Part shown: positions 1 through 8,037 of the stretch, piece after piece | How positions within the stretch are numbered: the first letter of the stretch is position 1 | Layout of the letters: every line of letters starts with the position of its first letter | NCBI GenBank assembly: GCA_045128915.1 | Contig: JBGVIT010000033.1 | Span: forward strand, 62,001 to 126,000 | Reading direction: 5' to 3' | Length of the DNA stretch: 64,000 nucleotides | DNA from: RGIG9115 sp045128915 | GTDB lineage: Bacteria; Bacillota; Clostridia; UBA1381 | Notes under the pieces: model-generated | Seen by the model: the letters and a program-made list of their open reading frames with translations, nothing else | The model's database searches: none | Told to the model about the DNA's origin: nothing | Program-made: the position numbers and the translations under genes

Positions 1-1
1 T

Positions 2-619
2 ATAGCAGCTACAAGTCTTATCAAAGGAAGAACAAAGTCTTGTGGTTGCTTCAGAAAAGAGGTAACAAGCAAGAAGTCGAAGAAATATAATACATATGAT
101 TTGTCTAACGAATACGGTGTTGGATACACATCAAATGGCGAAGAGTTTTACTTTGATTTAGAAGACTACGATAAAATCAAAGATTATTGTTGGTCAACTG
201 ATAAAGATGGCTATATCGTTGCTCATACATTGGACGGCACAGGTAGAAAAATTAGGTTTCATCGGTTGATATATTTAGGGGCAGATTTAATTGACCATAT
301 CGACCATATCAATCATAAAGTGTGGGATAATAGAAAAGACAATTTAAGACCAGCAACTGTAAGTCAAAATAACATGAATAAAGTTTTAAGTTCTAACAAT
401 ACATCTGGTGTTACTGGGGTTGGTTGGCACAAAACAAAAGGTAAATGGAGAGCTTATATTGTAGTTAATAAAAAACAAATACATCTTGGAGATTATGGCA
501 ATTTTGAAGATGCGGTAAAAGCAAGAAAAGATGCAGAAGAAAAGTATTTTGGCGAATTTAGTTATGATAATAGTTTAAAACAAAAGGAGAAAGCGGTATA
601 TGGCGACATTAAAGTATGA
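2..619 (+). CDS. HNH endonuclease with AP2-type DNA-binding domain, 5' end outside the window
   Basis: The reading frame is open from base 2, so the gene begins left of the window; a TTG at 101 is only an internal codon. The in-frame leader contains SCGCFRKE, the end of the Cys-rich N-terminal module (CxCG...SCGC) seen complete in the gene at 34637. After it come an HNH core (FHRLIYLG, then DHIDHINHKVWDNRKDNLRP) and an AP2-like strand-rich domain (SGVTGVGWHKTKGKWRAYI ... HLGDYGNFEDAVKARK). Proteins of this build are common free-standing homing-type nucleases in phages. It overlaps the next gene by 20 bases. Family assignment is firm; activity and target are not known. Confidence 0.85.
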   Translation: MAATSLIKGRTKSCGCFRKEVTSKKSKKYNTYDLSNEYGVGYTSNGEEFYFDLEDYDKIKDYCWSTDKDGYIVAHTLDGTGRKIRFHRLIYLGADLIDHIDHINHKVWDNRKDNLRPATVSQNNMNKVLSSNNTSGVTGVGWHKTKGKWRAYIVVNKKQIHLGDYGNFEDAVKARKDAEEKYFGEFSYDNSLKQKEKAVYGDIKV

Positions 620-1097
620 CAGAGTTATTTTAACAAAAGAATTAAATGAAAAGTTTCGTAAAGTTGGCGAAGTTTTTGAAGTTGCGAACATTTTAGACGA
701 TTCAATTCTTTTGAGAGATAGTAAAACAAGAGTAGCACTTGGTATTATCAGTTTTGAAGAATTGGAACAATATTTTGTGCATGAGCCAAATCATAAGGGT
801 TGGACTCAATGGATACCATTAACTGGCTTCGACGGTCAATCTGACGCTTATTACAGAACTAATAGACGAAAAGTTCAAGTAAAGTTTTTAACTGATAAGG
901 TTAGAGCGGAATCGTGTTGCAGCAAGGTTAATGATTTTAATCTTTCTTTTGGTATTCAGTTGGCATATCTAAGATGTTTGAATAAAGCATGGGCAAAGAA
1001 AAAGAACGAGTATGAAACAAAGCTTGCAGCGGCTAATTCTGAAATAGTCGATAACGAGAGAATTATTGAAAGTATGATTCACTCTCTCCCAGCTTAA
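600..1097 (+). CDS. Hypothetical phage protein, 165 aa
   Basis: Not recognised. ATG at 600 has a good ribosome site (AAAGGAGAAAGCGGT) inside the end of the HNH gene. The N-terminal half looks like a small beta-rich domain (residues 1-60); the C-terminal third (about 125-165) is predicted helical and charged. It lies 15 bases upstream of a cysteine desulfurase gene and probably shares its transcript, but nothing in the sequence links the two functions. Confidence 0.6.
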   Translation: MATLKYDRVILTKELNEKFRKVGEVFEVANILDDSILLRDSKTRVALGIISFEELEQYFVHEPNHKGWTQWIPLTGFDGQSDAYYRTNRRKVQVKFLTDKVRAESCCSKVNDFNLSFGIQLAYLRCLNKAWAKKKNEYETKLAAANSEIVDNERIIESMIHSLPA

Positions 1098-1112
1098 TCA
1101 AGGGGTGGCGTT

Positions 1113-2252
1113 ATGATTTATCTTGATAATGCTGCCACTACCAAAATAAAATCAGAAGTTGTCGAAGCTATGTTGCCTTATTTGAAGGAGCAGTGGTATA
1201 ATCCATCATCCTTATATGGTAATGCCGTAAAAGTTAAAAAGGATATTGAAAAGGCAAGAAGTACTATTGGTAACTTTATTGGTGCAGACGGCAAAGAAAT
1301 TTTTATAACATCTTCGGGCAGCGAAGGTAACTGTTGGGTAATTCAAGGGTTTGCTAACTATTATAATAGCATAGGTAAAACTGTAACTATTATTACTTCA
1401 ACCATTGAACATAAATCTATTCTTGAATGTGTTAAACATATAAATGCTAATGTGCACTATGTTGATGTTGATGAATTTGGTTTTATTGACATAGAAATGC
1501 TTGAAGATTTAATTCGAAATGCATATAACAAATCAAACAAGATACTTGTATCAATTCAATTCGCAAGCAATGAGGTCGGAACTGTCCAAGATATAATTCG
1601 CATTGCTAGATTAGTACATAAGTACAATGGAGTGTTGCACACCGATGCGGTACAAGCGATTGGTCAAATTCCTATTAATGTTAAAGAATTAGACATTGAC
1701 TTATTAACTTGTAGTGGACATAAAATAGGTGCGCCGAAGGGCATTGGTTTTCTTTATAAGAGAAACGGTGTCGAAATTGCCCCTTTGATTTATGGCAGTC
1801 AAATGGATTTTCTGCACGGAGGGACAGAAAATGTTCCGTATATTATTGGACTAAGTAAGGCTATTGAATGGTGCGATGTTAGTCAAGAAGCGATTGATGA
1901 ATTGTGTAAAGTGAGAAACTATTTTATTAATCTTCTTGAGAGCAGATTTGATTGCGAATTAAATGGCGACAGTTATTATCGTTTGCCTAATAATATTAAT
2001 GTAACTTTTCCTCAGAATATAACAGGCGAAGCTCTCTTGTACACTTTAGATTTAAGTGGCATACAGATAAGTGTTGGAAGCGCCTGTAACTCACACTCAA
2101 TTGAACCAAGTTATGTGCTTAAAGCAATTGGTCTTAGTAATGACGAAGCCATGAGAACAATTCGCATAACTTTATCGGATGATATTACATATGATGAAAT
2201 TGATTATGTAATAGAAGAAATTGATAAAGCAATTAAATTAATTGAAATATAA
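1113..2252 (+). CDS. Cysteine desulfurase, IscS/NifS family (PLP enzyme)
   Basis: A 379-residue aminotransferase class V protein of normal family length. Cysteine desulfurases take sulfur from L-cysteine as an enzyme persulfide and pass it to Fe-S clusters, thiolated tRNA or other acceptors. Visible signatures: N-terminal MIYLDNAATTK, cofactor-phosphate residues around SSGSEGN, HTDAVQAIG, the PLP-binding lysine in SGHKIGAPKG (K204) and the persulfide cysteine in VGSACNSHSIEPSYVL (C325), so it should be active. No IscU, MnmA, ThiI or Dnd partner is in the window. Possible clients are the phage Fe-S proteins: the radical SAM protein at 10501 and NrdG at 28190. ATG follows GGGGTGGCGTT. Function is established by family; the acceptor is inference. 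Confidence 0.93.
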   Translation: MIYLDNAATTKIKSEVVEAMLPYLKEQWYNPSSLYGNAVKVKKDIEKARSTIGNFIGADGKEIFITSSGSEGNCWVIQGFANYYNSIGKTVTIITSTIEHKSILECVKHINANVHYVDVDEFGFIDIEMLEDLIRNAYNKSNKILVSIQFASNEVGTVQDIIRIARLVHKYNGVLHTDAVQAIGQIPINVKELDIDLLTCSGHKIGAPKGIGFLYKRNGVEIAPLIYGSQMDFLHGGTENVPYIIGLSKAIEWCDVSQEAIDELCKVRNYFINLLESRFDCELNGDSYYRLPNNINVTFPQNITGEALLYTLDLSGIQISVGSACNSHSIEPSYVLKAIGLSNDEAMRTIRITLSDDITYDEIDYVIEEIDKAIKLIEI

Positions 2253-2261
2253 GGGGGCATT

Positions 2262-2681
2262 ATGGGATATCGAGTTTTTGATAACAAACACAAAAAGTGG
2301 ATAACAGAAGATATCTGTTTGAGACCAGATGGCGAACTAATGATGATAAAGAGGTCAATATTTGGTACAGTTAAACTTACTCAGTTGTCATCAAGTAGAT
2401 ACATATATCACAGAGATATTAACTTGTATGACAAGAATGGCGTTTTAGTTCATGAGGGAGATTATATTTGTGCTCGTGTAGCAGAAGACAGAGAAGAAAT
2501 TGGATTAGTAAGCTACGCTCACGAACTTTCTGCATATGTAATTTTGTGTGTAAATAGCGATGTCTTCTATACTTTGGGTTCAGATGTTTCTTCAGAGATA
2601 GAAGTTATAGGCAATGTGTTTGACGGTTACAAAGAGGAAAAGAGAGATGACAAGCAAGCATTATCAACAGGAGAGAAATGA
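2262..2681 (+). CDS. YopX family phage protein
   Basis: 139 residues with the YopX layout: N-terminal YRVFDNKHKKWIT, central NGVLVHEGDYI, and C-terminal SEIEVIGNVFDG. YopX proteins are widespread in temperate phages of Firmicutes (named from Bacillus phage SPbeta) and form small barrel-like oligomers of unknown role. The ribosome site is AAGGGGGC, 8 bases before ATG. It overlaps the next gene by 35 bases. Confidence 0.85.
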   Translation: MGYRVFDNKHKKWITEDICLRPDGELMMIKRSIFGTVKLTQLSSSRYIYHRDINLYDKNGVLVHEGDYICARVAEDREEIGLVSYAHELSAYVILCVNSDVFYTLGSDVSSEIEVIGNVFDGYKEEKRDDKQALSTGEK

Positions 2682-2964
2682 ACGAGAAAGGTTCATTGAT
2701 GAACATTTTAGCAACGATTATATAGTTGATGAATTTGTTGTTGATAAGGGGCATCCACACGGAGCGGAAAGACATTGCATAACAAACAATGCCGTTATCG
2801 TTGTGTACAATCTCTTGAGTGGTAAACTTGTTACCAAACTCTTAGCCAGACCTCAACAAATAAAGCGTTATTATGAAAACTCTGGTAGGAAACCTCCTTC
2901 AGAGTATAAAAATATTTTAAAGCTGGCACTAGAACACACTATCTTAGGATATAACAACTTATAA
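2647..2964 (+). CDS. Hypothetical phage protein, 105 aa
   Basis: Not assigned to a named family. I chose ATG 2647 (MTSKHYQQ) because AGAGGAAAAGAG stands just before it; an in-frame ATG at 2614 has no ribosome site and would lengthen the overlap with the YopX gene. The body (VDKGHPHGAERHCITNNA, then VVYNLLSGKLVTKLLARP and QIKRYY) is a compact alpha/beta sequence with conserved-looking His and Arg residues, possibly a small enzyme or nuclease-like fold, but that is only an impression. Confidence 0.6.
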   Translation: MTSKHYQQERNERERFIDEHFSNDYIVDEFVVDKGHPHGAERHCITNNAVIVVYNLLSGKLVTKLLARPQQIKRYYENSGRKPPSEYKNILKLALEHTILGYNNL

Positions 2965-2978
2965 AATAGCGATTTTAA
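2961..2978 (+). promoter_or_regulatory. Recurrent palindromic element, copy 1
   Basis: ATAAAA-TAGCGA-TTTTAA, one mismatch from the TTAAAA-N6-TTTTAA consensus, running directly into the AAGTGGAAGGAG ribosome site of the gene at 2997. Confidence 0.5.
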
Positions 2979-2996
2979 GTGGAAGGAGATGAGTAT

Positions 2997-3422
2997 ATGG
3001 AAACAGTAAAAATTTATTTATCTGGTGGCATGGGTTCTCTTTCGTATGAAGAACAATCGAAATGGCGATTACAAGTGATTCACGCCATTAAGTACAACAA
3101 TGAGTGTGAAAAGAAGCCTATCTTTTTTAATCCAGTAGATTATTATAATTTCGAAGAAAAAATGCATAAAAGTGAACGAGAAATTTTTGAATTTGACTTA
3201 AATGCCTTGAGACATTCTGACTTAGTAATTGTGAATTTTAACGACCCTAAGAGTATAGGTACAGCTCAGGAGCTGATACTTGCTAAGGAATATCATATTC
3301 CTGTAATTGCTTATGGTGTTAATGACCAAATAATTCATCCTTGGCTATTGGAATGTTGCACAAGGGTATGTAACGATATAAGAGAAGTAGTTTCTCATGT
3401 CGTTGAATTTTATCTTAATTAA
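2997..3422 (+). CDS. Nucleoside 2-deoxyribosyltransferase-like protein
   Basis: 141 residues. The N-terminal KIYLSGGM, central SDLVIVNFNDPKSIGTAQE and following LAKEYHIPVIAYG match the Rossmann-like nucleoside 2-deoxyribosyltransferase/DUF4406 group, which exchange bases on deoxynucleosides or cleave nucleotides; the acidic residue in TAQE is at the usual catalytic position. The GTG at 2979 is the ribosome site itself (GTGGAAGGAG), so ATG 2997 is the start. A place in phage nucleotide salvage fits the other nucleotide genes here, but the substrate cannot be read from sequence. Confidence 0.7.
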   Translation: METVKIYLSGGMGSLSYEEQSKWRLQVIHAIKYNNECEKKPIFFNPVDYYNFEEKMHKSEREIFEFDLNALRHSDLVIVNFNDPKSIGTAQELILAKEYHIPVIAYGVNDQIIHPWLLECCTRVCNDIREVVSHVVEFYLN

Positions 3423-3439
3423 CTTAACCACTAAGTTAA
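3419..3439 (+). other. Hairpin over a stop codon
   Basis: TTAACTTA-ACCAC-TAAGTTAA, an 8-bp inverted repeat containing the stop codon of the preceding gene and followed by an A/T-rich run. It may be a weak terminator or an operator upstream of promoter 1; there is no clean T tract. Confidence 0.4.
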
Positions 3440-3450
3440 ATAAGTTAAAA

Positions 3451-3507
3451 AATTTTTTAAGAAATTTCAAAAATGCTATTGACATTTTGAAATTATTGTA
3501 GTATAAT
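3451..3507 (+). promoter_or_regulatory. Promoter 1 (shared class)
   Basis: TTGACA at 3479-3484, 17-base spacer, TATAAT at 3502-3507, preceded by the upstream element AAGAAATTTCAAAAA also seen at the other four promoters of this class. It should be read by the vegetative sigma factor and drives the SSB-like gene. Confidence 0.85.
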
Positions 3508-3512
3508 ATTAT

Positions 3513-3566
3513 CGTAACTATTTGTGTTACGAGATTAAATATTAGTAACCAATAAAGTTATATATT
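3513..3566 (+). promoter_or_regulatory. Structured leader of the SSB-like gene
   Basis: CGTAAC-TATTTGT-GTTACG (3513-3531) can form a hairpin at the likely 5' end of the transcript. It is followed by AACCAATAAAGTTATA (3548-3563), an AT-rich element that recurs in other leaders and near gene ends. Confidence 0.55.
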
Positions 3567-3592
3567 AATTATTAAATAAGGAGAAAAAAACT

Positions 3593-4795
3593 ATGAGTGA
3601 AAAGAAAGTAATTAAGAAGTCCGATTGGGTATCCAACTTTACTCTTATCGGCAAACCTAAGATTAGCGATGACTATACTTTTAAGATTGATGAAAAGTCT
3701 ACTAATAGTAATTGGGTTTACAACAGCTTGAATCTTGGAATTGACTGCGGTGAGCGTTACGGTGTAGTTTATGCCGAGATGATGGGTGGTTATAGTGAAG
3801 AGAATGAAAACAACATTTTTGCACACGGCAAGAAAGATGATGGAAGTGACGATTTCGAATCTCAAATTGTTGTTCCATGGGATGACCGTTTCAATGACGA
3901 GGTTCTTGAAGAAGTCGGAGACCTTTCGTTTATTACTGTTGGACTTGAGAAGACCTCTGAGGGTAAGACTTTCTATAAAAAATTCCTTTCAGCTTATGAT
4001 GCGATTGCTTATATTAAGGAGCATCTTACAGAAGATATGGTGGTAAATGTAAAGGGCAACATTAAGTATTCTACCTACAATGATAATGTTCAGGTTAAAA
4101 AGAATATTAATAGTATTGTACTTTCCAAGGTGGACGACTCTGCTAATTATAAGGCGACCTTTACTCAGACTATTCTTATTGACAAGGATTCTGCAACCCT
4201 TAAGAACATTGACAAGGATAAGGGTGTTATGTATGTCGATGCAAAGGTGCTTGATTTCCTTAAGGAGTATAACGGTGTTAAACTTGTAAACGCAAAGGGT
4301 GAAGAAAAGGGCGGTCAGTATCCCTACGATAAGCAGTTTGAGTTTGCAATGGACTTCTCTAATGAGGTTGCTTGCAAGAAGATTATGGATAAACTCTTTA
4401 AGGTTAAGAAGGGAATTACTCAGATTACCTTTGAAGGCGAATTTATTGAAGGTGGAGCGGTTGTAACTGCGACTTGGGACGATATTCCCGACGACATTAA
4501 AGAGCTTGTAGAGATAGGTGTTTACACTAAAGAAGAAGCTCTTGCTAAGTGTACTGCCAATGGTGGTCGTGAGCGCAGAATGGTGCTGGTAAAGCCTCAG
4601 ATTAAAATGGTAGAAAGTGGCGATAGCAAGATTCCTGTTATCCAGCGTTTTGAAGAGAAATATACCGAAGAAGACCTTGTGCTTGATTATCTGTATGATA
4701 ATAAGAAGTCTAACGCCAAGGATGACGAGCCGCCTTTTGATGCTGAGGAAGAGACCGATGTAGACAATAGCATGGATTGGCTGAATAATCTTTGA
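3593..4795 (+). CDS. Single-stranded DNA-binding protein-like replication protein
   Basis: 400 residues, beginning MSEKKVIKKSDWVSNFTLIG. The middle contains beta-rich OB-fold-like stretches (VNVKGNIKYSTYNDNVQVK; MDKLFKVKKGITQITFEG). The last 40 residues are strongly acidic and end in NSMDWLNNL, like the acidic protein-recruiting tail of bacterial SSB. It has its own strong promoter and lies just ahead of the ATPase, helicase and primase genes. ssDNA binding is inferred from build and position. A very similar last peptide ends the nuclease at 12766. It is much longer than host SSB (about 150-180 residues). Confidence 0.65.
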   Translation: MSEKKVIKKSDWVSNFTLIGKPKISDDYTFKIDEKSTNSNWVYNSLNLGIDCGERYGVVYAEMMGGYSEENENNIFAHGKKDDGSDDFESQIVVPWDDRFNDEVLEEVGDLSFITVGLEKTSEGKTFYKKFLSAYDAIAYIKEHLTEDMVVNVKGNIKYSTYNDNVQVKKNINSIVLSKVDDSANYKATFTQTILIDKDSATLKNIDKDKGVMYVDAKVLDFLKEYNGVKLVNAKGEEKGGQYPYDKQFEFAMDFSNEVACKKIMDKLFKVKKGITQITFEGEFIEGGAVVTATWDDIPDDIKELVEIGVYTKEEALAKCTANGGRERRMVLVKPQIKMVESGDSKIPVIQRFEEKYTEEDLVLDYLYDNKKSNAKDDEPPFDAEEETDVDNSMDWLNNL

Positions 4796-4823
4796 TGTTA
4801 ATACATAAGATGTAAAGTTATAT

Positions 4824-4850
4824 AAGAGAGGGATTAAACATTCCTCTCTT
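4824..4850 (+). other. Intergenic hairpin
   Basis: AAGAGAGGGA and TTCCTCTCTT form a 10-bp stem (one G-T pair) around TTAAACA. There is no T tract, so it is more likely an RNA-processing or stability element than a terminator. An AAGTTATATAAG copy of the recurrent leader element lies just before it. Confidence 0.5.
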
Positions 4851-4879
4851 GAAAGAATTAAGAATAGGAGAATAATAGA

Positions 4880-5965
4880 ATGGCTAAGTTTGGTAAAAAG
4901 AATAAAGTATCATTGAATCCGCTTGATGCAAATATTTGCCTTTTGGGTCTGCCTAAGATTGGTAAGACTACTATTATGAAAGAGATTGCAGAAAAGTTAG
5001 TTGGCGAAAACTACCTTTTCCTTGAAATGTATCGTGAGAACGGTGCAAAATACATAGAAGATATTATTTATGAAGATGTTCCTGATTGGGATACTTTTGT
5101 AGAGATTGTTGATGATATTGTTGAAAATAGAACTACCGATTATGCAGATTTAAAAGTTGTATTCTTGGACACTTTGGATAACGCACTTCAGTTGGCGGAG
5201 CAGGAATCTATTAGACTTTGGAACAAGGAAAACCCTGCAAAGAGAACTGCTGCAATTAATGCTGCTTGGGGCGGTTACATGAAGGGTCAAGATAAGGCAA
5301 TGGAGCTTCTTCAGGAGCAGTTGTTTAGACTTAGAACTGTTGGTGTTGCATTTAGTGTTATTGGTCATGTTCGTCAGACTACTATCACAGACCCTATTAC
5401 AAACGAATCTTATCAGCAGATTACTTCTGATGTTTCTCAGAGATACTTTAATCAGTTGAAGAAGAACATTGACCTTGTTGGTATTGCATACATAGACCGT
5501 GAGTTAACTAAGAATAAGGTGAATGGCAAGGAAGTTTCTACTGTTAAGTCTGAGACAAGAAAGATTAAGTTTAGAGATGATAATTATACGGTAGACAGTG
5601 GCAGCCGTATGAGTCAGATTGTCAGCGAAATTAATTTTGATGCTGATGAGTTTATTGAAGCTATGAGAAACGCTCTTGAAGCTGAAGTTAAAAAGGGTGG
5701 CAAGTCTGTTGAAGACCGCAGAGTAGAAAACGAAAAAGAAGAAGTAGAAAATATGAAGCGTCTTGCCGAAGCAGAAGTTAAAGCAAAGTCTGAAAAGAAG
5801 CTTGAAGATATTAAGGCAGAGATTGTAGCATTCTTTGTAAACAATAAATCCAAGGTTGATGTTATTAAACCCGTACTTGAAATTTGCAAGAAGAATGGTT
5901 TTAACAATCCTAATGAAATTGATGATATTTCTATTGCAAATGAAGTACTTGCGGCTTGTAAGTAA
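4880..5965 (+). CDS. Sak4/RecA-like P-loop ATPase
   Basis: 361 residues. Walker A is in ICLLGLPKIGKTT (about residues 20-32) and Walker B in LKVVFLDTLDN (about 92-102). The following region (VGVAFSVIGHVRQTT, then the SDVSQRYFNQLKKNIDLVG stretch) matches the AAA_24/Sak4 group of phage ATPases, which assist ssDNA annealing with a phage SSB. Placement directly after the SSB-like gene fits that pairing. The C-terminal 100 residues are a charged helical extension. ATG follows AATAGGAGAATAATAGA. Confidence 0.8.
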   Translation: MAKFGKKNKVSLNPLDANICLLGLPKIGKTTIMKEIAEKLVGENYLFLEMYRENGAKYIEDIIYEDVPDWDTFVEIVDDIVENRTTDYADLKVVFLDTLDNALQLAEQESIRLWNKENPAKRTAAINAAWGGYMKGQDKAMELLQEQLFRLRTVGVAFSVIGHVRQTTITDPITNESYQQITSDVSQRYFNQLKKNIDLVGIAYIDRELTKNKVNGKEVSTVKSETRKIKFRDDNYTVDSGSRMSQIVSEINFDADEFIEAMRNALEAEVKKGGKSVEDRRVENEKEEVENMKRLAEAEVKAKSEKKLEDIKAEIVAFFVNNKSKVDVIKPVLEICKKNGFNNPNEIDDISIANEVLAACK

Positions 5966-5985
5966 TAATTAAAGTTATACTAAAT

Positions 5986-6020
5986 TATACCCCTTTGATA
6001 TACTTTATCTTAGGGGTATA
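5986..6020 (+). other. Intergenic hairpin
   Basis: TATACCCCT (5986-5994) and AGGGGTATA (6012-6020) form a 9-bp G/C-containing stem around a 17-base AT-rich loop in the leader of the next gene. No T tract follows. It may protect or process the transcript or bind a regulator. Confidence 0.55.
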
Positions 6021-6053
6021 GGAGTATAACAAATAAGCAAATGAGGTGAGAAT

Positions 6054-6506
6054 ATGGCGAAGAAAAAGATGACCGAAAAAGAAAAACAAGATTGGGAAAA
6101 TCTATATTATTATGTGAAGAACTTATTGGGTTATGATGAAAATCAGGCGTTATCCAGTACAATGGTTCTTAGACTTAAAGGCTTATTAACCAACAAGTTT
6201 ATAGAAAATGGAAATATTGAATCAACCGCTAATTATTCTTACGAAGTTATATTAAACACTTTTAAATTTTCTTCATTGGATATACAGAAAGCGTTGAGAA
6301 GTAACAACTTCAAGGATGAATCACATAAGTTTAATTATATTTTGAAAATTGTTGAAAAGAACATCAATACTGTGTATGTAAAAATGAAAAATCTTGAAAA
6401 GGCAAAAGAAGAAGCAAAAAGTGTTGTGGTAGAAATACCTACTCATACTAGTGCAGAATTTAAACCAAAAGAAAAGAAAGAAAACAAATTTTCAAACTTA
6501 TGGTGA
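6054..6506 (+). CDS. Hypothetical protein upstream of the helicase gene
   Basis: 150 residues, helical and lysine-rich, ending KENKFSNLW. Not recognised. It is 12 bases upstream of the DnaB-type helicase and the order ATPase - this gene - helicase - primase suggests a replication accessory role such as helicase loading; that is inference from position only. ATG follows AATGAGGTGAGAAT. Confidence 0.6.
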   Translation: MAKKKMTEKEKQDWENLYYYVKNLLGYDENQALSSTMVLRLKGLLTNKFIENGNIESTANYSYEVILNTFKFSSLDIQKALRSNNFKDESHKFNYILKIVEKNINTVYVKMKNLEKAKEEAKSVVVEIPTHTSAEFKPKEKKENKFSNLW

Positions 6507-6518
6507 GCGAGGTAAACA

Positions 6519-8003
6519 ATGGCAGAGAAGAACACTAATAAGTTAACCCCATTTGAGCAGAAGCAAGCAGAGGCTGCAAGACAAATTCTTGAATATAAAT
6601 TAGGTGCAGAGGCTTCTATTGTTTCGATGATATATAAAAATCCAGATTTGCTCAGAGAAACAAATTTGGAACTTAACGATATACATAATAACTGTTGGCG
6701 AGTATATTTTGCTATTGCATATGATATGATTATCAATGAGAAAATGGCGACACTTTCTGAAGTTGATATCGGTCTGTATTTGGAAAAGCATTCTAAATTA
6801 GCAGATAAATACTACAATGAATATGGTGGTTATCAAACTATTGAAAATGCTGGCGCTTATATCAAAGAAGAAAACTTTGATAGTTATGTCAGAGACTTAA
6901 GAAAATGGAATGCTGTTGCACGATTAGTTAAATACGGATTTCCTTGTGATAAAGCAAGATTAAGCGAAATGTGCGATATGTCAGCAGAGGAATTATATGA
7001 CGAATACACGGTCTATCTAAACGACATATTTGCAAACATTGATAACAACATTAAATCTTATAATGGCTTTGCTGATATGAAAAATCTCATAGACGAGTTG
7101 GATGCTGGTAAGAATGTGGGTATTCCATTTGCCAACTGCGACATTCTTAATAGAGAAACTGGCGGTATGTTGGGTGGCAATATTATAGGATTCGGTGCGG
7201 CTTCGGGTGTGGGAAAATCCACTTTAAGTATAAACTATATCTTTCCTTCAATGATAAAATACAACTTAAAAGCTGTATTTATTATCAATGAGGAAGACCA
7301 GAATAAATTCAAGAAAGAAGCGATTGTCTGGTATTGTTCGAACATACTTAAACATCCAATCCCCAAGAGGGTTCTTAGAGATGGCAATTTTGATAAAGAA
7401 ACAAAAGAAATTCTGTATAAAGCTGCCGAATGGTTTGAAAGTCAAAAAGAAAACCATAACATTACTATTATCCCTCTCGAACAGTATACTGCAAGAACGG
7501 TTATTAAACTTATTAAAAAGTATACAAAGATGGGTTGCGATGTTATATGCTTAGATACGCTTAAGGAAAGCTACGATTCTCGTGATAAAGAGTCTTGGAA
7601 ATCTCTGATGACCGATTGTGTTGATTTTTATGATTGTATCAAACACACCAACACTTGTATGGTAATCACATATCAGCTTGTAAAGAATAAGAGCAAATAT
7701 CTTACAAATGCAGATATCGGTATATCCAAGGGTATTTTGGATATCTTCAGCTTAAATATCTTCTTTAGAAGACCTTTGCAAACCGAATTTGAGGGAGGCA
7801 AAGACGAGTTATATTGCTACAATCCAATCAAGAATAGTAATAGTAGACTTGAATTTAAGTTAAATAAAGATAAGCATTATATGGTTGGATTTATAAGCAA
7901 GAATAGGCATGGTCAAAGCGATATACAGATTATTAGCGAAGCAGATTTCTCTGTCAATCAGTATAAAGATTTGGGATATTGCAATGTAATTATGGATTAT
8001 TAA
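6519..8003 (+). CDS. Replicative DNA helicase, DnaB family
   Basis: 494 residues with the two-part DnaB layout. The N-terminal helical domain (about residues 20-180) begins with EYKLGAEASIVSMIYKNPDLL. The RecA-like motor follows: GIPFANCDILNRETGGMLGG, Walker A GFGAASGVGKST (about 224-235) and Walker B CDVICLDTLKES. It should unwind DNA ahead of the phage polymerase and work with the primase encoded 34 bases downstream. The C-terminal part after Walker B is less conserved than in host DnaB. ATG follows GAGCGAGGTAAACA. Confidence 0.9.
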   Translation: MAEKNTNKLTPFEQKQAEAARQILEYKLGAEASIVSMIYKNPDLLRETNLELNDIHNNCWRVYFAIAYDMIINEKMATLSEVDIGLYLEKHSKLADKYYNEYGGYQTIENAGAYIKEENFDSYVRDLRKWNAVARLVKYGFPCDKARLSEMCDMSAEELYDEYTVYLNDIFANIDNNIKSYNGFADMKNLIDELDAGKNVGIPFANCDILNRETGGMLGGNIIGFGAASGVGKSTLSINYIFPSMIKYNLKAVFIINEEDQNKFKKEAIVWYCSNILKHPIPKRVLRDGNFDKETKEILYKAAEWFESQKENHNITIIPLEQYTARTVIKLIKKYTKMGCDVICLDTLKESYDSRDKESWKSLMTDCVDFYDCIKHTNTCMVITYQLVKNKSKYLTNADIGISKGILDIFSLNIFFRRPLQTEFEGGKDELYCYNPIKNSNSRLEFKLNKDKHYMVGFISKNRHGQSDIQIISEADFSVNQYKDLGYCNVIMDY

Positions 8004-8037
8004 GATAAATAATAAATAAAATTATAGGGTAAACATT

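Noticed and set aside
101..103. TTG start codon for the first gene
   Set aside because: The frame continues unbroken to the window edge and encodes the conserved SCGC module, so the true start lies upstream.
2979..2996. GTG start for the deoxyribosyltransferase-like gene
   Set aside because: These bases are the ribosome site (GGAAGGAG) of the ATG at 2997.
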